The position numbers and the translations under genes were made by a program. Under the pieces are notes generated by a model. That model was not told the origin of the DNA, did not search any database, and saw only the letters and a program-made list of their open reading frames with translations. From contig VZRZ01004325.1 of assembly GCA_013398175.1 (NCBI GenBank), positions 449,799 through 513,798 of the forward strand: a stretch of DNA of 64,000 bases. Reading direction: 5' to 3'. This document shows positions 23,411 through 36,900 of this stretch, piece after piece. Positions within the stretch are counted from its first letter, which is position 1, and every line of letters begins with the position of its first letter. The stretch comes from Climacteris rufus (taxonomy: Eukaryota > Chordata > Aves > Passeriformes > Climacteridae).

Positions 23411-26400
23411 CACTCCTATTGGCATGTTTTGATGGCTTTCTAACTGCCCACTGATATGTGTGTGCCTGTGTTTGTCTTGATCTTAAATATGTTTTCAGTT
23501 TTTCAAGAGACAGTGGAAAACCAGAGGTGTTCCAAGATAGGTTTATAATTTGCAGTGAAAGAAATTTGCATATATGTTAACATTTTTGTTCTGGTTTAAG
23601 CCAAACAGATGAATAATTTGCTTCCTCATCTGTCTTTCATGTGCTGCTGCACAGACATCCACTACATGTCTTCTACAACAGAAAAAACCTGTGCAGAGAT
23701 GCTTCGTTCAGTGTTCCTTTTTTTCTAGGAGGATTGTTTACAGACAGATTTATTTAAAATTTATTTTAAACAGTGACTGTGGATGTAAATGAGCATAGGT
23801 ACATCGGAAGAGAGAGAGAAAATATAATTCTTAGAACCATACAATTAAAACGAGCTGAGGGTTGATGCATTTGTGGTGTGCCATTCTGATTTCTGTGATT
23901 ATTTTCTCTCTCCCTTTTATGCTATTTCTTCATGGTTTGGTGGTCTTGAGGTATGAATTTTAGTCAAATAGATAAAACTGTGGTTGTTTCATTACTTGTA
24001 TTACTGTAATTCTTAGGAATCCAAGTCATGAGGCGTAATTTCACTGTCCTAACCGCTGCAGCAGTGCTGAACCGAAAGAGATTGCTGAAGAATTTACAGC
24101 ACAAGAAAGGGAAAGCGCAGGGGTGGAGGCAAAGGGAGGAATGAACAGCCTAAGTTCAACACCCTGGAGGGGACTGGTGGGAGTCCTAGGAAGTTTCTTC
24201 CTCCCCACTCCTTGCAATGTCACTTGCTCTCTGTTTCATCTTGCTGATAAAGGAAACATGACAAGGTGCTGGTTGGCAGGTAGGAGGTGTGGCTGAGGAG
24301 AGCATTGGGAGCTTAGAAAAGTTTCTTAAATATGAGGAACAGCATGGGAGCATACGCACATTTTTTGGCTTCTATTTGGCCTTTTAAAAAAAACCAACTT
24401 TGTTGTACTTGAAGAGTAGGAATAAAACTTTCAGCAGTGGGTGAGAGATCAGTGATATTGGGGACTGTGAAGAGTTTTGAAAGTGAAGATGAGTCCCTTG
24501 GAACTGGATGAACTGGAGGGAGTGAAGGGCTCTGCTTTGCAGTGTTGCTTGGAGCTGTGCATACAGGAAAAAATTACTGTAGTAATAAAGTTATGAGTGA
24601 TGAGGGACTGCCTGGCTAAAAGGTTTAGCTGTGTGCATGGACAGGAGAAGTCTTGTATGAAAAGAACCTGCAAGACTTCAAAGATTGCATTCCAGAAGCT
24701 GGGTTTGGATGGATGTTTAAGAGAAGCACAAGTGCAGGTTGATCAAAGCAAACAGTTATGCCTCATCTGAGCAGATATTTACAGTAAATTTGGCATTCAC
24801 TTTGGTTTTCATGTTGCTCAGATTTTCAAGTGAGCAAAGCACAAAAAGTGAAGTATATTTCATCTGTGCAAAAGCTGGATTTCTATGTTTGATTGGAGAG
24901 CAGCTGGACAGGGAAAATTCCTCTCCCTTCACAGTACTATTGCTGCCTTTACACCCCCATCTCTGTGCCTGCTTGTTCTACCCTAAGCCTCAATGCCAAT
25001 TTTATAAAACTTAGGTGACCTTCTAACTGTGGTCTTTGGCTTGTTTCCTACGTGCCAGCAGCTCACTGAGATACAAGGATGACACGTGAATGAGCATACC
25101 CTTGAGAAATAGAGGATTTTTGGGTAAAAGAACAGTGACAATCTCAGCAAAAAAACCTGTCTTGCTCGATTCCTCTGTGTTGTACCGTGGTATCAAAGAA
25201 ATGCTTGACACAACTGCCAAATTACCTTCCATCCCAAACAACCTGCAGGACCTGCAATTTAGGCAGAGCACTCAGATTAAAGAGGCAAGCAAGGCACCAC
25301 ACTGCTCCTTGCTCCTTAAGTTGCTGTGAGAATTTTGTGCACTCCTGTCTGCTCTGTGCAGCCTCATCCCCGTGCCTTGTTACAGCTTCGTTGTGCCTCT
25401 TTGTGGCTGTAAGAAACCTGAGTGGCTCCCTGTGTGCCTGCTGAGTGGAACTGAGGGGGGAGCTCAGCTCTGCCTATCTCCTTGCATCAAAAAAAAAAAA
25501 AAGGGGATAACATGGAAGGGATGAGAGTGGTTCTGTTTACACAGGGACAGGGCTGGTAGAACTGAAGAGGGTTTTGGAAATCTAAGGCTTTGCTAGCCCT
25601 CCACAAGCCTGTCATAGTTAGGCTGATTTGCTCCTTTAACTTAACAATTTGCTCACTATGTGTATAATCCTTTCCCATTAAACATAATTTTAAATTTAAT
25701 GTTAAAATACATGTTTGGAGATAATGTAACCCTGTCAACAAAGCATCTCCGAAAATTTAGCGTGAGTGTAAAACGTTTGATTTGATGCTGTTCAAATGAA
25801 TGCTTGTTAATAGCGTAGCATACAGGTAGAGAAAGTACAAAAATATGGTGTAATGCAGTGGAATGAAAAAGTATCTTTCCAGTTCTATTCTGAGAATGCA
25901 GCAAAAATAGCCCAATGTCAAATGCTGTTTGAACATCACTTCTTAATGCGTCTGATACACTTATTCTTTATGTGAGCCCACTGCTATCTTGCTTATGCTG
26001 CAAAAATTCAAAAGTATCTATATAATTTTTTTTTTTTGCCTCTAGGTGTACCAAATTAGTTTCTTGGTTTCATTCTCAACTCCTTATGGTTTTTGCATTG
26101 ACTAATTGATGGCATTCCTACCTTCATGTTGTAGAAGAGAATTTGAACTTAATAGCTCCATATACTGTTTACAAAATCGCGTCTCTCTGCAGGGGACTGA
26201 ATTCTTGCTGTAACCTTCTTGCCAGATTGAGAGAAGGTGGCTGAAATGAATTCTAGCACCGGCAGGTCTGCTCTGATACCAATATTAGACAAGAAGCAGC
26301 AGTCAGAAAGCTGCATGAAAAGCTTCTCTGTAAACCCTGGCAGACTCAGCAGTGGCAAAGGCAACGCTGTGAGAGGCTGAATTTTACTCTTCACTACCAG

Positions 26401-29236
26401 TGCGCAGTAATATTAAAGCAAGCAGCTAAACGGCAGAAAAAGGTACTAAACATACTGCATATATTAAAATTAAAGAGCATTTTTAGCTAAATTAGTTGCT
26501 CTGTACACGATGGAGCTGTCTTGCTATGCTGTCTGTAACCTTTAGCCACATCTCGGATTGCAGGCTTGAGTTACGTGCTGACAATCCCCACACTGTTTCG
26601 CTGACTTATTTTGACAGTTTATGTCCGGTTACTTTCAGTGATTTGCAAAGCTGACATTTCCCTTTAGTGAACCTGAAACTCCTTTCTGCTGTATTGCCCA
26701 GATATTTTTAACATACCAGGGAGTAAGGGAAAGCAGAGAAAAGAGGGCTCCGTTCTCGCCGAACGTGGGGAGAGGGTCTTACAGCAAACGGGAGGGGTGA
26801 ATGAGCTGCAGTACAAATGAGGGCTGGGCCCCAGATTATATAGTTGTGGTCAGAGGCTTATTTTTATTAATTTTTCATACTATAAATGCCACACTACTGT
26901 TCTGTTCCTTAGCAGATATTCTTCTGATAATGCAATATTCTCTGTCTTATGGTAAAGTGTTTCTGATTGAGCCAATTTATACTGACAGCTTTCCTAAGTT
27001 CACTTCTCTGTGAATTCCCAGTTCATTTAATATATTTTCCTCATGCTTCCCACATTTGAGTTACCTTTGTTCTGTGTCTGAAGGATAGGAAGCTGATAGT
27101 TATTTTATATTTATATTTCAAGGCTGCTTAATGTTTAATGAGGCTGAATATGTTGTAAAAAGCTTCAGAACTCTCAGGCTGGTTAATATTTCATGTCGAT
27201 CTACAGAGACAACCATATTGATCTTTTAAGCATCTGCTAAACAAGACAAGGAATAAATTAGATTTTGGTCAGTTTGATTTGGCTGGTGAGTTAAATAGCT
27301 TTTAGAGCATTATCACCTTTTAAAATGTTTTGTTTCCAGTTGAATAAAGTAGATTTTAAAGGCAGTATTTCATGTCGTTTCTCATTGCTCTTCATCTTGC
27401 CTGTTTCATTTCAGCTGTGTTTGTGTATGTTATGAAGGGATGCAGAAATATAAAGAGAGGGTGTTTGCACTGCCTGCTTTATGCCCCCATAATTATACCT
27501 TCTGAAGCCACTGTTGAAGGGGCCCTACTTGTCTCTGTTGACTGCATTTTGGACACCGGTTCCCCCTATTACACTAATGTTTATTTACAGCACAGTTACA
27601 TGCCTAGAAAATTCTCTGAAAACACAGCAAATCTGGACCATGAATATAGTGTGATTTAGGGGAAAACCTACCTTATCCCCAAGTTCCTTATCCCAGGGGA
27701 CCTATTTTAACATCTTGTATGCAATCTTACTTTTTACAAGCTTTGCAGTAGCAAAAACTAGATTTCCTTGCAAAAAGAGGAAAACTAAATTATTACATTT
27801 ATTTGGATGTCTACAGAGCTCTTCTGTAAACCTAATGCTAGTGGATAACAAGGCTTTAGAAAGGTCCTTTTTATACTGAAATAATTTCATAATGGTTTTG
27901 TGATGACTGAAAGTTTCCAAACTCTGTACCCAGAACATGCAATTGTAGAACTGATCTAACATAAATATTTTTATTAAGAAGCTGAGTAGGCAGCTTTGGC
28001 AACAGCCCTGGCGTTGGATTGTTAGCTCAGGAAGGGATATATTCTAATGGTCATGCAACTACACTAAAGAAAGACCCATGCAGGAAACATTTATTAGCTT
28101 GACTAAACTCAAGTGTAAATTACTGCATTTCTTGTCTCCATGAAGGCTCTAGCCTACAAGTATACAAATACTCTTCTGCTATAGAGTTAACTTTTTAATT
28201 GTTTTGTAGTAAAAAAATATTCCAACTCAATATAACACTAAATATGTCTGTTCCAGGTTAGCTGTATCTGTGTTTATAAATACAGATGGGAATAGTAGTG
28301 GAAATATAGTGGGAAATATAGTGGAATAATACAGTATTTATTCTGTTGCATTTATGAGGTTTTTTTTTGTTTGTTTAACTATACTTATTCTGTATCTGGT
28401 TTGGAGCAGACTTAATAGCTGTGAAAACTTCATTTCTTTAGCACAAAATATTTCAAAGCTATCAGTGATTTGGGGAGATTTGGAGGTTCCCAGAAATGTT
28501 ACATCTGTGCTGTTAATTGAATTTGAAATTTAAGGACAAAGAAAGAAGGCAGGCAAAGCAATTGATGCAAAATCTTCTAAATTAAGAGCAGGAATGAAGA
28601 GAAGCTTTTGATTTTGTAATATTCTAGGATACCTCTCCAGCCACTTTTTCCTGCATTCCTGCTACCTGTGGAATTTCCTTGTGAGTTCACCTTTAAAAAA
28701 AAAAATGCTCCGTATGATTTAAAAATATTTCATCTACACGTTACCATCTAAAGATTTCAGGAAGTTTTAGCCACCTGAATTCTGTTGCACTTCTCATTTT
28801 AGATGGATTCTCAACTAGCATTCCTTCTTTTTGTGTCCCCACAACCAAGGCCCCGTGTGAGGCAGGGAAAGCCATGCCAGCAGAACTTCAGCTGAATTTA
28901 AAGTTGGAGGGGGACATTGGGAGTAATTTGGGGGCAATGTATTTAGCTTGTCAGTCTTGCCAATACTATTTTTGTATGTCTATGTTATCTTACAGTTGAT
29001 CTAATGATAAACACCCTTTTTTTTTTGTCTTCTTGAAACATTAAATTCCCTGGCTTTTAACCAGACAGATGATGTCCTGAGAACACCACGCTCTTGGGAG
29101 TTCAGTAAGTACAGTAATTACTTCAAGGTATGCCTCCAAAACTACACTGATTTTTTGTACTCCCATTGGTCCTTTTTAAATTGTCAGACATAAATCAAGT
29201 ATTTTCTAAGCATCTTGATGCATATCTAAACTCTTG

Positions 29237-29280
29237 TTGATATGATGAAACACTGTCATTGATATGATGAAACACTGTCA
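29237..29280 (+). repeat. Perfect 22-base tandem duplication
   Basis: Two identical 22-base units lie head to tail, 29237-29258 and 29259-29280, each starting TTGATATGATG and ending ACTGTCA. Identity over the full unit suggests a recent duplication or a two-copy minisatellite. Confidence 0.95.
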
Positions 29281-30419
29281 TTTCTAATGTATATGTCACC
29301 CTTAATTAGCACTCAGATTCAGGATCATGCCATGACTTGTTCTATATAGGTGTCCTGGAATTTCAGGTATGTGGTAGTTTCAGACCACAAACGTGAGGCC
29401 AACTAAAAATCAGAGCCAACACTTGTTCTGAGGATGGATATCCCTTAACTAGCAATAGAAATAGTAATGCATACAAAGGATAATTGTATTCTTGTCACTG
29501 GCATATGCTCCCATCTGTTGGAGATATTTTCCTTTATCCTGTGGAGAGGCAGAATGCAGGTATGAAATTGCCTGTTGTGTCACATACACATGCATGTCCC
29601 TTGTTCACTGTTTCATACTATGGGAAAGCTGGTAACTTGTTCTTCTGAGGTTGCTTTGAAATTTGTCATGTTTGGAATAATTTATAGAGCACTTGAGTCT
29701 GGGGGACACCAGCCTTACTGGTGTCCTGAAACTTCAGTGGAAAATAATCCTAAATTCTCCCTTTGTAATGAGCAAATATGGATAATATGCTCCTTGGTGG
29801 ACGTGTTGAATGGAATATGGCACACACTAAATTGGAGTGATGAAAAGGGAAGGGCACAGCTTATTAGGGGTGGATGTTTCCAAGTGCTTGACTCTAAACT
29901 GAGTCAGGTTTTGCAAAACTTTCAGCCTTAAAACCTTTTCTGTGGATCCTTCTGTCACTCTGTAAAACTGATTTCATTTGCTAATGGTAACTTGCTAAGA
30001 GTGATGCCACTGTCGCTCTATAAAATGTCTAAGGCTCCTTGAACAGAGCAGTAAAACTTCAGATACTCTCTTCCATGAATCAGACTTATACCCTTAACCA
30101 TGTCACAGGAGTATGAATCAATCTAAATTCCTAAACATAAATGCTCAGTAGCAGTAAGAAGATCAGGATCTGATGGCTGTAAGGTCTTTTCTGACCTCCA
30201 GTCCCCATTGTTCTGCTTGCCTTTGGGTGGCCAAGGCCTTGCACTAGGACTTAGATTAGTTCTCATCCTCCTTAGAACTAGGAGTTCACATTAACTTCAC
30301 TGGGATCAAGAGCAACTTCTGCACTGCAAACAGTGAAGCATTATGCAACTACTGTAAGGTATTTGTGTAAGTGTAACGAGCTCAGGGCGGGCTGTGATCT
30401 CTCACCTCAGGGAGTTCTG

Positions 30420-30960
30420 TACAGCACCTTGATTGGAAGAGGAGATAGATTCAACCTGATTGAATCATTAAATGGAATTATAAGACAATGAACATTAACC
30501 ACTTAGCTCATTTCATAAATCCTAATAATTAAAACTTCATGGGCAATAATAATGGCTATTCCAGCTATCTAAGTAAGAACAATGCACCTTTGATGTGTTG
30601 TGGCACAGGCACGGTGAAAACATTGAGTTAATGGAGGATCTATGTAACCAGAGTTACCATACAGAACCTGCAGTTGGAAATATATAAACATGCTTCCCAA
30701 CAGAATTTCACTGTGTCACAATTGATTAAGAAAATCGGCAATAACTGACAAGATAGGCACAAAATGGATTTTCATGTTGCTGGGATGAAGTATGGCTCCC
30801 AGCAATTAATGGTTTTAGTCATATTAAGCAGATAAATAATGCTATCTGACATTACAGTATTTCACATTACACTAAAATTTTGTAACGTTTGCTCATAATA
30901 GGAGTTGAAATATGTTACCTAGGAAAAAAATGTTATCTCTGGAACAGTCAAACCCCATTA
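30420..30960. promoter_or_regulatory. Candidate conserved-type non-coding block
   Basis: Non-coding sequence with a dense set of short sites typical of developmental enhancers. These include several TAAT cores (CCTAATAATTAA, GCAATTAATGG), a TCF/LEF-type CTTTGATG at 30588-30595 and ACAATTGATTAAG. It lies about 3 kb beyond the RCN1 stop. The call rests on motif density alone and could be chance in AT-rich DNA. Confidence 0.22.
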
Positions 30961-32769
30961 GAAACCTTGGGCTTGAAAAATCACAATGTTAACAGTTATA
31001 TCCCCTAGCAAAGGTTTGCTTTCCGTAAATAGTGTTAAATTTAGACCCAGAAGCTCTAGTCTCTTTTGGAGTTACTCTTCCATAGTGCATTGAGCTTGAA
31101 AGGAAAATTTAATGCCTGGAATGTACTGTGCCATTACTGAATGTTGGTAAGAGAAACACTGTGAAGAACTGCAGAAAGAGGGGAAGCCTTTAAAATGAAA
31201 TCACATTAGGGATACTTATGTTCTCTAAAAAAAACGTTTCTCTTCTGTTTTAATAAAAAAGCTCCTAATCTTAATATGATACCATTACCTATGATTGATT
31301 AATAATTTGATTGTTTTAAACCTCATTCTAATTGGCAGGTTGCCTTTTTCCTAGTTAGATATATGTTACCTGAGTGCCATTCCTTTTGGAAAAAGACAAA
31401 AAAAAAGCTTTTACTGTAAAATATTATGGATCTAAATTTTCTGTTTGCATGAACAACTCCTCTGATTTCAGCATTCTTACTCATGTAAGAATAGTTTTAT
31501 ACTGGAAAATACCAAAGTGTTCCAAGCATTAATGGGAATCAAGAACAAATTATGAGAACGTGATTTCTCTCTTGCGTGCTGCTAATTCTGTTCCAAATTC
31601 ATTTAGCAACGTGGAAGGAAATGTGATTGCTTGTCAAAGCACAGATGTGTTTTTTTTGTTGGGACAGTGCACAGTGCATTTGGAAGTGTCATGTTTAGCT
31701 GAGGGCAACAATGCTTAGTGTTTCAGCACCCAACTCCCACTGAATTTCAACAAGAGTGAGCAAACAACCTTCCCCTGGGCTTCAGTGAAAATCCGTGGCT
31801 TAGTATCCAGTCTGAGCTGCAGTTTCACTTGCAGAAAACAAGCAATTTTTTGAGGTCTTTTAAGGTATTGTTTCCTGAAACACCAGAAGATAATCTGAGT
31901 GCATGGAGAGTACTGAAAATCTGTTACTTAAATATGTTAAAGTTTCATAAAGATTGTCAGGATTATTGAATACAATAAACCTTTCCGTATCCAAGCCATA
32001 ACCAAAATAGATATAATCATTTACATGTGCTAAGATACAGTTTTACTGCTTCTCAGGTAATACTCATTTAGGCTTTTTATTTTACTTGAGGATACTGTAA
32101 AAGCAAAACCAGTTCACTTTTATGACATTTGTCCTACTGTATGTTAGTGGAAAAGGGAGGGATTTTTCAGAGGCATTGTTGGCAATGTCACAAGAAGTGC
32201 CCCCCAAAAGCTTAGTAACTGTGCCAGCAAGAACATCTCTGTCTCACTCAGGAATCTAGATTTAGTTATCTCCAATCAGAAGATGTAAAATATTCCACCA
32301 CGGTTCTCCTATGACCTAATAAAAATGACACTGTTTGCAGAGGTCACAGTTCTGCATTGTCTCCTGATGTTTCCACAAATTTGTTCAACTGAAGTGTCTC
32401 ACAGCCTGGGGGATCTCAAAGCTCCTCTCTGGATGGTTGTGGCCAGTGTGTGATGCTGAAACACCAAACCTTTTATGAACCTCTCAGAGAACACTGTTGT
32501 GGAGCCCTAATCTCCCAGGATTAGTGCTCGGAACAAATTCTAGTTACAGCAACTATGTATAACGCACTTCTTTTGTGCTTTTTTTTTTATGAGGTGAAGA
32601 AGAACAGTTGTTGCTGTATGTCCAGCTGCTTATGAAAATGACCACCCAGTGCTGCAGGAACTGTCAACAACCCAGTGCTTTGGGAACTACTGGCTTTAGA
32701 GGTTTGGTTTGTGCTTTCACATCATTCCTCTCTGCTATCTGTGTTAGTGTTATTGCACCTCCATAGTAT

Positions 32770-33848
32770 CAAAAAGAAGCATTGGTTTTATTATGCTTAT
32801 TTTAAAACCAGTACATTTAAAAACAACCAAACTTATCTAAGTTGGGTATATAAAAATATACATGTAACAACTCACATTATACAGTAAAAAAGAAAGCACC
32901 TGTGTGGAAAGCTTCCCCCTTTTTTGCAAGGAGAGCTGTCTTTGTAGAGTTGTTTCAGTAACATGTACTTACGCACACATACACCCAAACCCAGAACTTT
33001 AGCTACAAAAATCTGTCCTCTTCCGTGGCAGAGGAGACAGAAGGCCCAGAGGGGTGATATGTCTCATTCTTTCTCCATCACAGAACTGCTGCCATTCACA
33101 CTGTGTGAACAAGAGTACGGCTCGGGTAAAGTGCGAAAAGCGGGAGATAAATTATGCTCCATGTGGCACAGTTCCTCCCAGGAAACAGCAAAACCAACAG
33201 CCCACAAACAGTTGTGTGTTAGCCTGTTGTCAGAAGGAGCAGCTCCCACTCTGGGCTCTGCCTCCCTCGCTGGGAAAGCAGGAGCCAGGGGGCTGCTGGA
33301 CACCTCCTGCAGCACCACTGACCCACACCGGGGCACTGAAACTGTGTGGAGACAAAGCTGCTATCAAACCTCTTCTCTGGATAGGAGGCTTAAAGGCTTA
33401 ACTCTAAACTGTTACATGCTATTAAAAAAGACAACTAAATAACTTAAGTCTGTTTAAACATTAGTTTTTTTTCCTAATCCTAGGTGCATTTCACTAAGGT
33501 AAAAGTGAAAGGGTAATTCAAGAAAATATTTCGCTATTAAAGATCTTTGCAATTATGTTTTTAGAAGTGCCTTTTCCATGTCAGGCTCTAACCTATTCAG
33601 AAAAGTTAGCTTTTTTTTTTTCAAAAATAAAACTGTAGTAATTATATATTGTATTTAACAATGTGAAAAGACTGAAAAGCTATTTCTACGTGGTTTCTGA
33701 GGTAATAAGCTGGCATGTTAAAAAGAATATTAATGCAAGTCATTCACTTGTGAATGTCCCTTGCCCATCTTCCCTAAAAGAGGAGATGAACATGGTGATT
33801 TCAGTAAGGTGGAGAAGAGATGTGTGTTGTACTGGCTGGTACATTGTA
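32770..33848 (-). other. RCN1: Probable RCN1 3' UTR
   Basis: This is the sequence from the RCN1 stop codon to just past the nearest canonical minus-strand AATAAA, giving a UTR of about 1.1 kb. The middle part (about 33200-33340) is more GC-rich than the rest. A 159-codon plus-strand open frame at 32963-33442 lies opposite it and is not thought to be a gene. The true end needs transcript data. Confidence 0.4.
32787..32792 (-). terminator. RCN1: Candidate RCN1 polyadenylation signal
   Basis: Plus-strand TTTATT is AATAAA on the gene strand. It is the first canonical hexamer I find downstream of the RCN1 stop codon, about 1.06 kb away. Variants or later signals could be used instead. Confidence 0.4.
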
Positions 33849-33956
33849 TCATAGCTCATCATGGTTTCTTGTGAGGTCCTCCCCATAATTTGTAGCTTGA
33901 CTTCCAACGAACATATTCCAGTTGTCCAGAACCTCTTCTTTTGTTAGTTTTTGATC
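33849..33956 (-). CDS. RCN1: RCN1 exon 6 (last coding exon)
   Basis: 108 bases encoding [16 protein letters not shown] through [11 protein letters not shown] and a TGA stop at 33851-33849. It completes EF hand 6 and supplies the HDEL signal. The acceptor is CTCCTATCAG|GATC. The exon is too short to appear as a long open frame, so it was found by homology and phase. Confidence 0.97.
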   Translation of the reverse strand, partial: DQKLTKEEVLDNWNMFVGSQATNYGEDLTRNHDEL

Positions 33957-36900
33957 CTGATAGGAGGAAAACAAAACCTCTGTAAGAATATTTTCAAAGC
34001 TAAGTCAAAGACACACCAGCATAGACTTGCAAGAGCCCTGGGAAACAGACAGTTCTTCACAGCAGCACACTGCAGATTCAGGAATCATTTATAGCTGTCA
34101 TAGTGAGTGAAATTTGGACCTCAGTGGAACACAGGAGTCCCACAGGCTTCAGCTGGGTCAAGCTGCTGATTTAAAGTTCTCTATAATGAACTCATGCCAA
34201 GCAGCAGGTTAACAGTGGCTTATCTGGTACATAGTTTTGCCCTGTGGTTTGGTTCATCTTCCTGATGAAAATGAACAAAATGAAAATCCTCTGGTGTACT
34301 TGGTTGAAGATGGTTGCTTATGTAAGCAATTTACACTCTCTGTATTAAGAGTATTTTGACTTTACAGGCTCCATTTTTGCTTGCATTACACTTCTGAAGA
34401 TCACCATCTGGAATCTACTGTCCCACATTAGAGGGAGTGGATGTATGGGTGTATGAAGCCAGTGTTTAAGTGAAAGACATGTGCTTGATTATAGAACTGA
34501 GGGGGGTTTTGCCTACCCCCTAGCTAAACTTAGCTTTTTTTTCCTCTTGTAGTCTAAATTAACATGCAAAAGTCATGACCACTCTTAAAGGAAAAAGATT
34601 ATTTTTGCTGTATGAAAATGTCCAGGTTTAAGACAATAGTTTCTTATCTCACCTAATGAAAGCCAAGGGAGCTTCCAGAGCTGATAAACTCTATTTTACT
34701 AGTTTTACTTTGTGATTAGAGCACTACCAACTGAAATTGGCATGGAAACATTAATGCACTAGCAATTCCAGCCTCTAAAAAACGTGATTAGGAATAAATT
34801 CTTGCAAGTTGATATTTAAAAAAATATCACATTATCATACTACCTTATATAACTCCTTTAAAAACAGTTACATACCTTGTCCACATCAGATTCGTAGACT
34901 AAGTGCCTGGCCTCAGCTAGTGCATGATCATAGTCTTGGGGGAGGATCCAGTGCTGAATCTCATCTTTGTCCATCTTTCCATCCTTGTTGAGGTCACGAA
35001 AATCTGAGAATTGTTCACGCTCCGTGATCACCCAGTCAGGCTCTGGTCCACCTTCTTCATTTGCAAACATATCAGCTGGAGAGGAAATAAGGGTCTTACT
35101 TGAGTCATATTTACTTTGCAAATTATGCACAAACTGGAGGCATTTGCACAGTGTTCCTCAGAGGAAGACTGAACTTTTCATTCTTTGCACAGTGTCTCTG
35201 TACAGAAAACAAATGCAGGGTGTAAACAGAGTAGCTGTATGTGTCTTCTCTCAGGCCCATTTCTTCACTGCTGGTGGTTCTGCCCATTCTCACATTAGCC
35301 TGTATCATACCTGTGCACTGCTGGTGGGGTTAACAGGAGAGGTGAATGTGTTCAAAGGCCGTCAAACGCTGAATTCCAGAATGAACAAAATTCTCTGAAG
35401 TTAAATAGATGTCACAAACTTTAGTGCTAGGCTCAGTCACATGGAGAGAAAGACACTCAGCCATTTTATCTTGTCCCTGTCAGCAAATGTCTTTGTGGAT
35501 AAGATCAGACTCCAGCCAGCAGAGAGCGATTGAAGGAAAAATGGCACAGGGGGAATATAGGCAAACAAAATTTGCTAAATGGAACTTGCATGTTTTTGTA
35601 CTGTTTTTAGAGAGGTCTGTGTAAGAGACATTCAGCTTAATAGATCAGTCCTCTTTTAACCATGCAGTGCTGCAGCACATTCCAGTAGAAGATACTCTTC
35701 TACAGAGACAGACCTGGAGAAGCCATGAAGCATGGTGCACTCTGTGAGAAACCCCAGGCACAGTGCACTTGTCACAGATTGGTACCTGGGCATGGAGCAC
35801 CTTTTGTGACACAGGATGCAGAGGTTACACACCAGAGCTGCTCTGTGCATTGGTCCTCTGCTACATTTAGGAAGCATCAGTAGGACAACACCAGAGGGGC
35901 AGCTGCTCTCTGCATAAACACAGTCAGGAGAGTAGCAGTGGTTATTAAAAGGAAGCAATCTGAAACTGTTCTTTACATCACAGGCCTTCCAAGTGATGTG
36001 TCCACATTACTCTTCTGGTCACTGTGGCCATTCCTGCTCATCAGGACTGCTTATTCCTCAAGCCTTCCACTTTTCTATTTAGAACTGAAGCCTGCTTTGT
36101 GATCCTACTCCTCTCCTCCCCAATGACGTTTGGCTTTGGTTTTCAAGGATGTGCTAAGAAGTGCACTCGACGTCGATGGTCTGAGGGCCAGAGGCTGGCT
36201 GGTATCTACAGGAAACATAAATGCTGATTTCAAAGGTAGGAATAACCCCCCTGACCCTGCAGTGTCAGTGTGTGCACTGGGCTGAAGTTCTCTGTTGTCA
36301 TTGCCCACACTGTCCCTGAAATACTCTATTACCTGCCCATGCACGCTGAGTATTTAGCTCTCTCTGCTCAACATTTTTATGGATATTTTTCTGCTGTTTG
36401 TGTAAATCTAAACAATTTTTTTTACAAATTTTGTAAAAGACAAAATAGGAGGAAAGAATCATTCTACAACCTTCAGCAAATCTCCCCCACAAATACTCGA
36501 TCTAGAGAATTAAATTTTTGGACTTTTTGTTGTTCCTTACACAGGAGCAATTTAGTTTTCTGTTGGTTTCTTAACCTGAACGTCATAAGAATTAAAAAAA
36601 AAATTACATCTGAAAAAGGAAAGTAGGAACATTTTAAGCACAGTTTTCTCAACTCATGATGAAAACTTCAGACAACACATTCACTTTCTTTTTTCATTTT
36701 TAAAAGTGCAAATTATATTGTTTATTTGAAGCAACTGACATGTCCTGTCAATTTGATTTTTATCATCCTTGCCAATGTGGGGTGATCGTGACTAGAACAT
36801 TCTATGTTCCTATCTATAGAAGACAAGAAAAACCAGCATTCACATGGTAACAAATGTTGACAATTACCTTATAATTATATGTAGGTAATGTCACTGAATG

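Larger units (their letters stand above)
23411..32769. other. Non-coding DNA downstream of RCN1
   Basis: Nine kilobases without a recognisable exon. It includes A14 at 25489-25502, a short tandem duplication at 29237-29280 and a candidate regulatory block near 30.4-31.0 kb. A 118-codon open frame at 29575-29931 and others like it resemble nothing known and are no longer than chance allows. Confidence 0.45.

Noticed and set aside
25187..25502. Possible processed pseudogene ending in an A14 run
   Set aside because: The sequence before the A run resembles no known mRNA, and no target-site duplication was found.
32963..33442. 159-codon plus-strand open frame opposite the RCN1 3' UTR
   Set aside because: It resembles no protein, and a shifted frame over the same bases is open as well, as expected of a GC-richer stretch.
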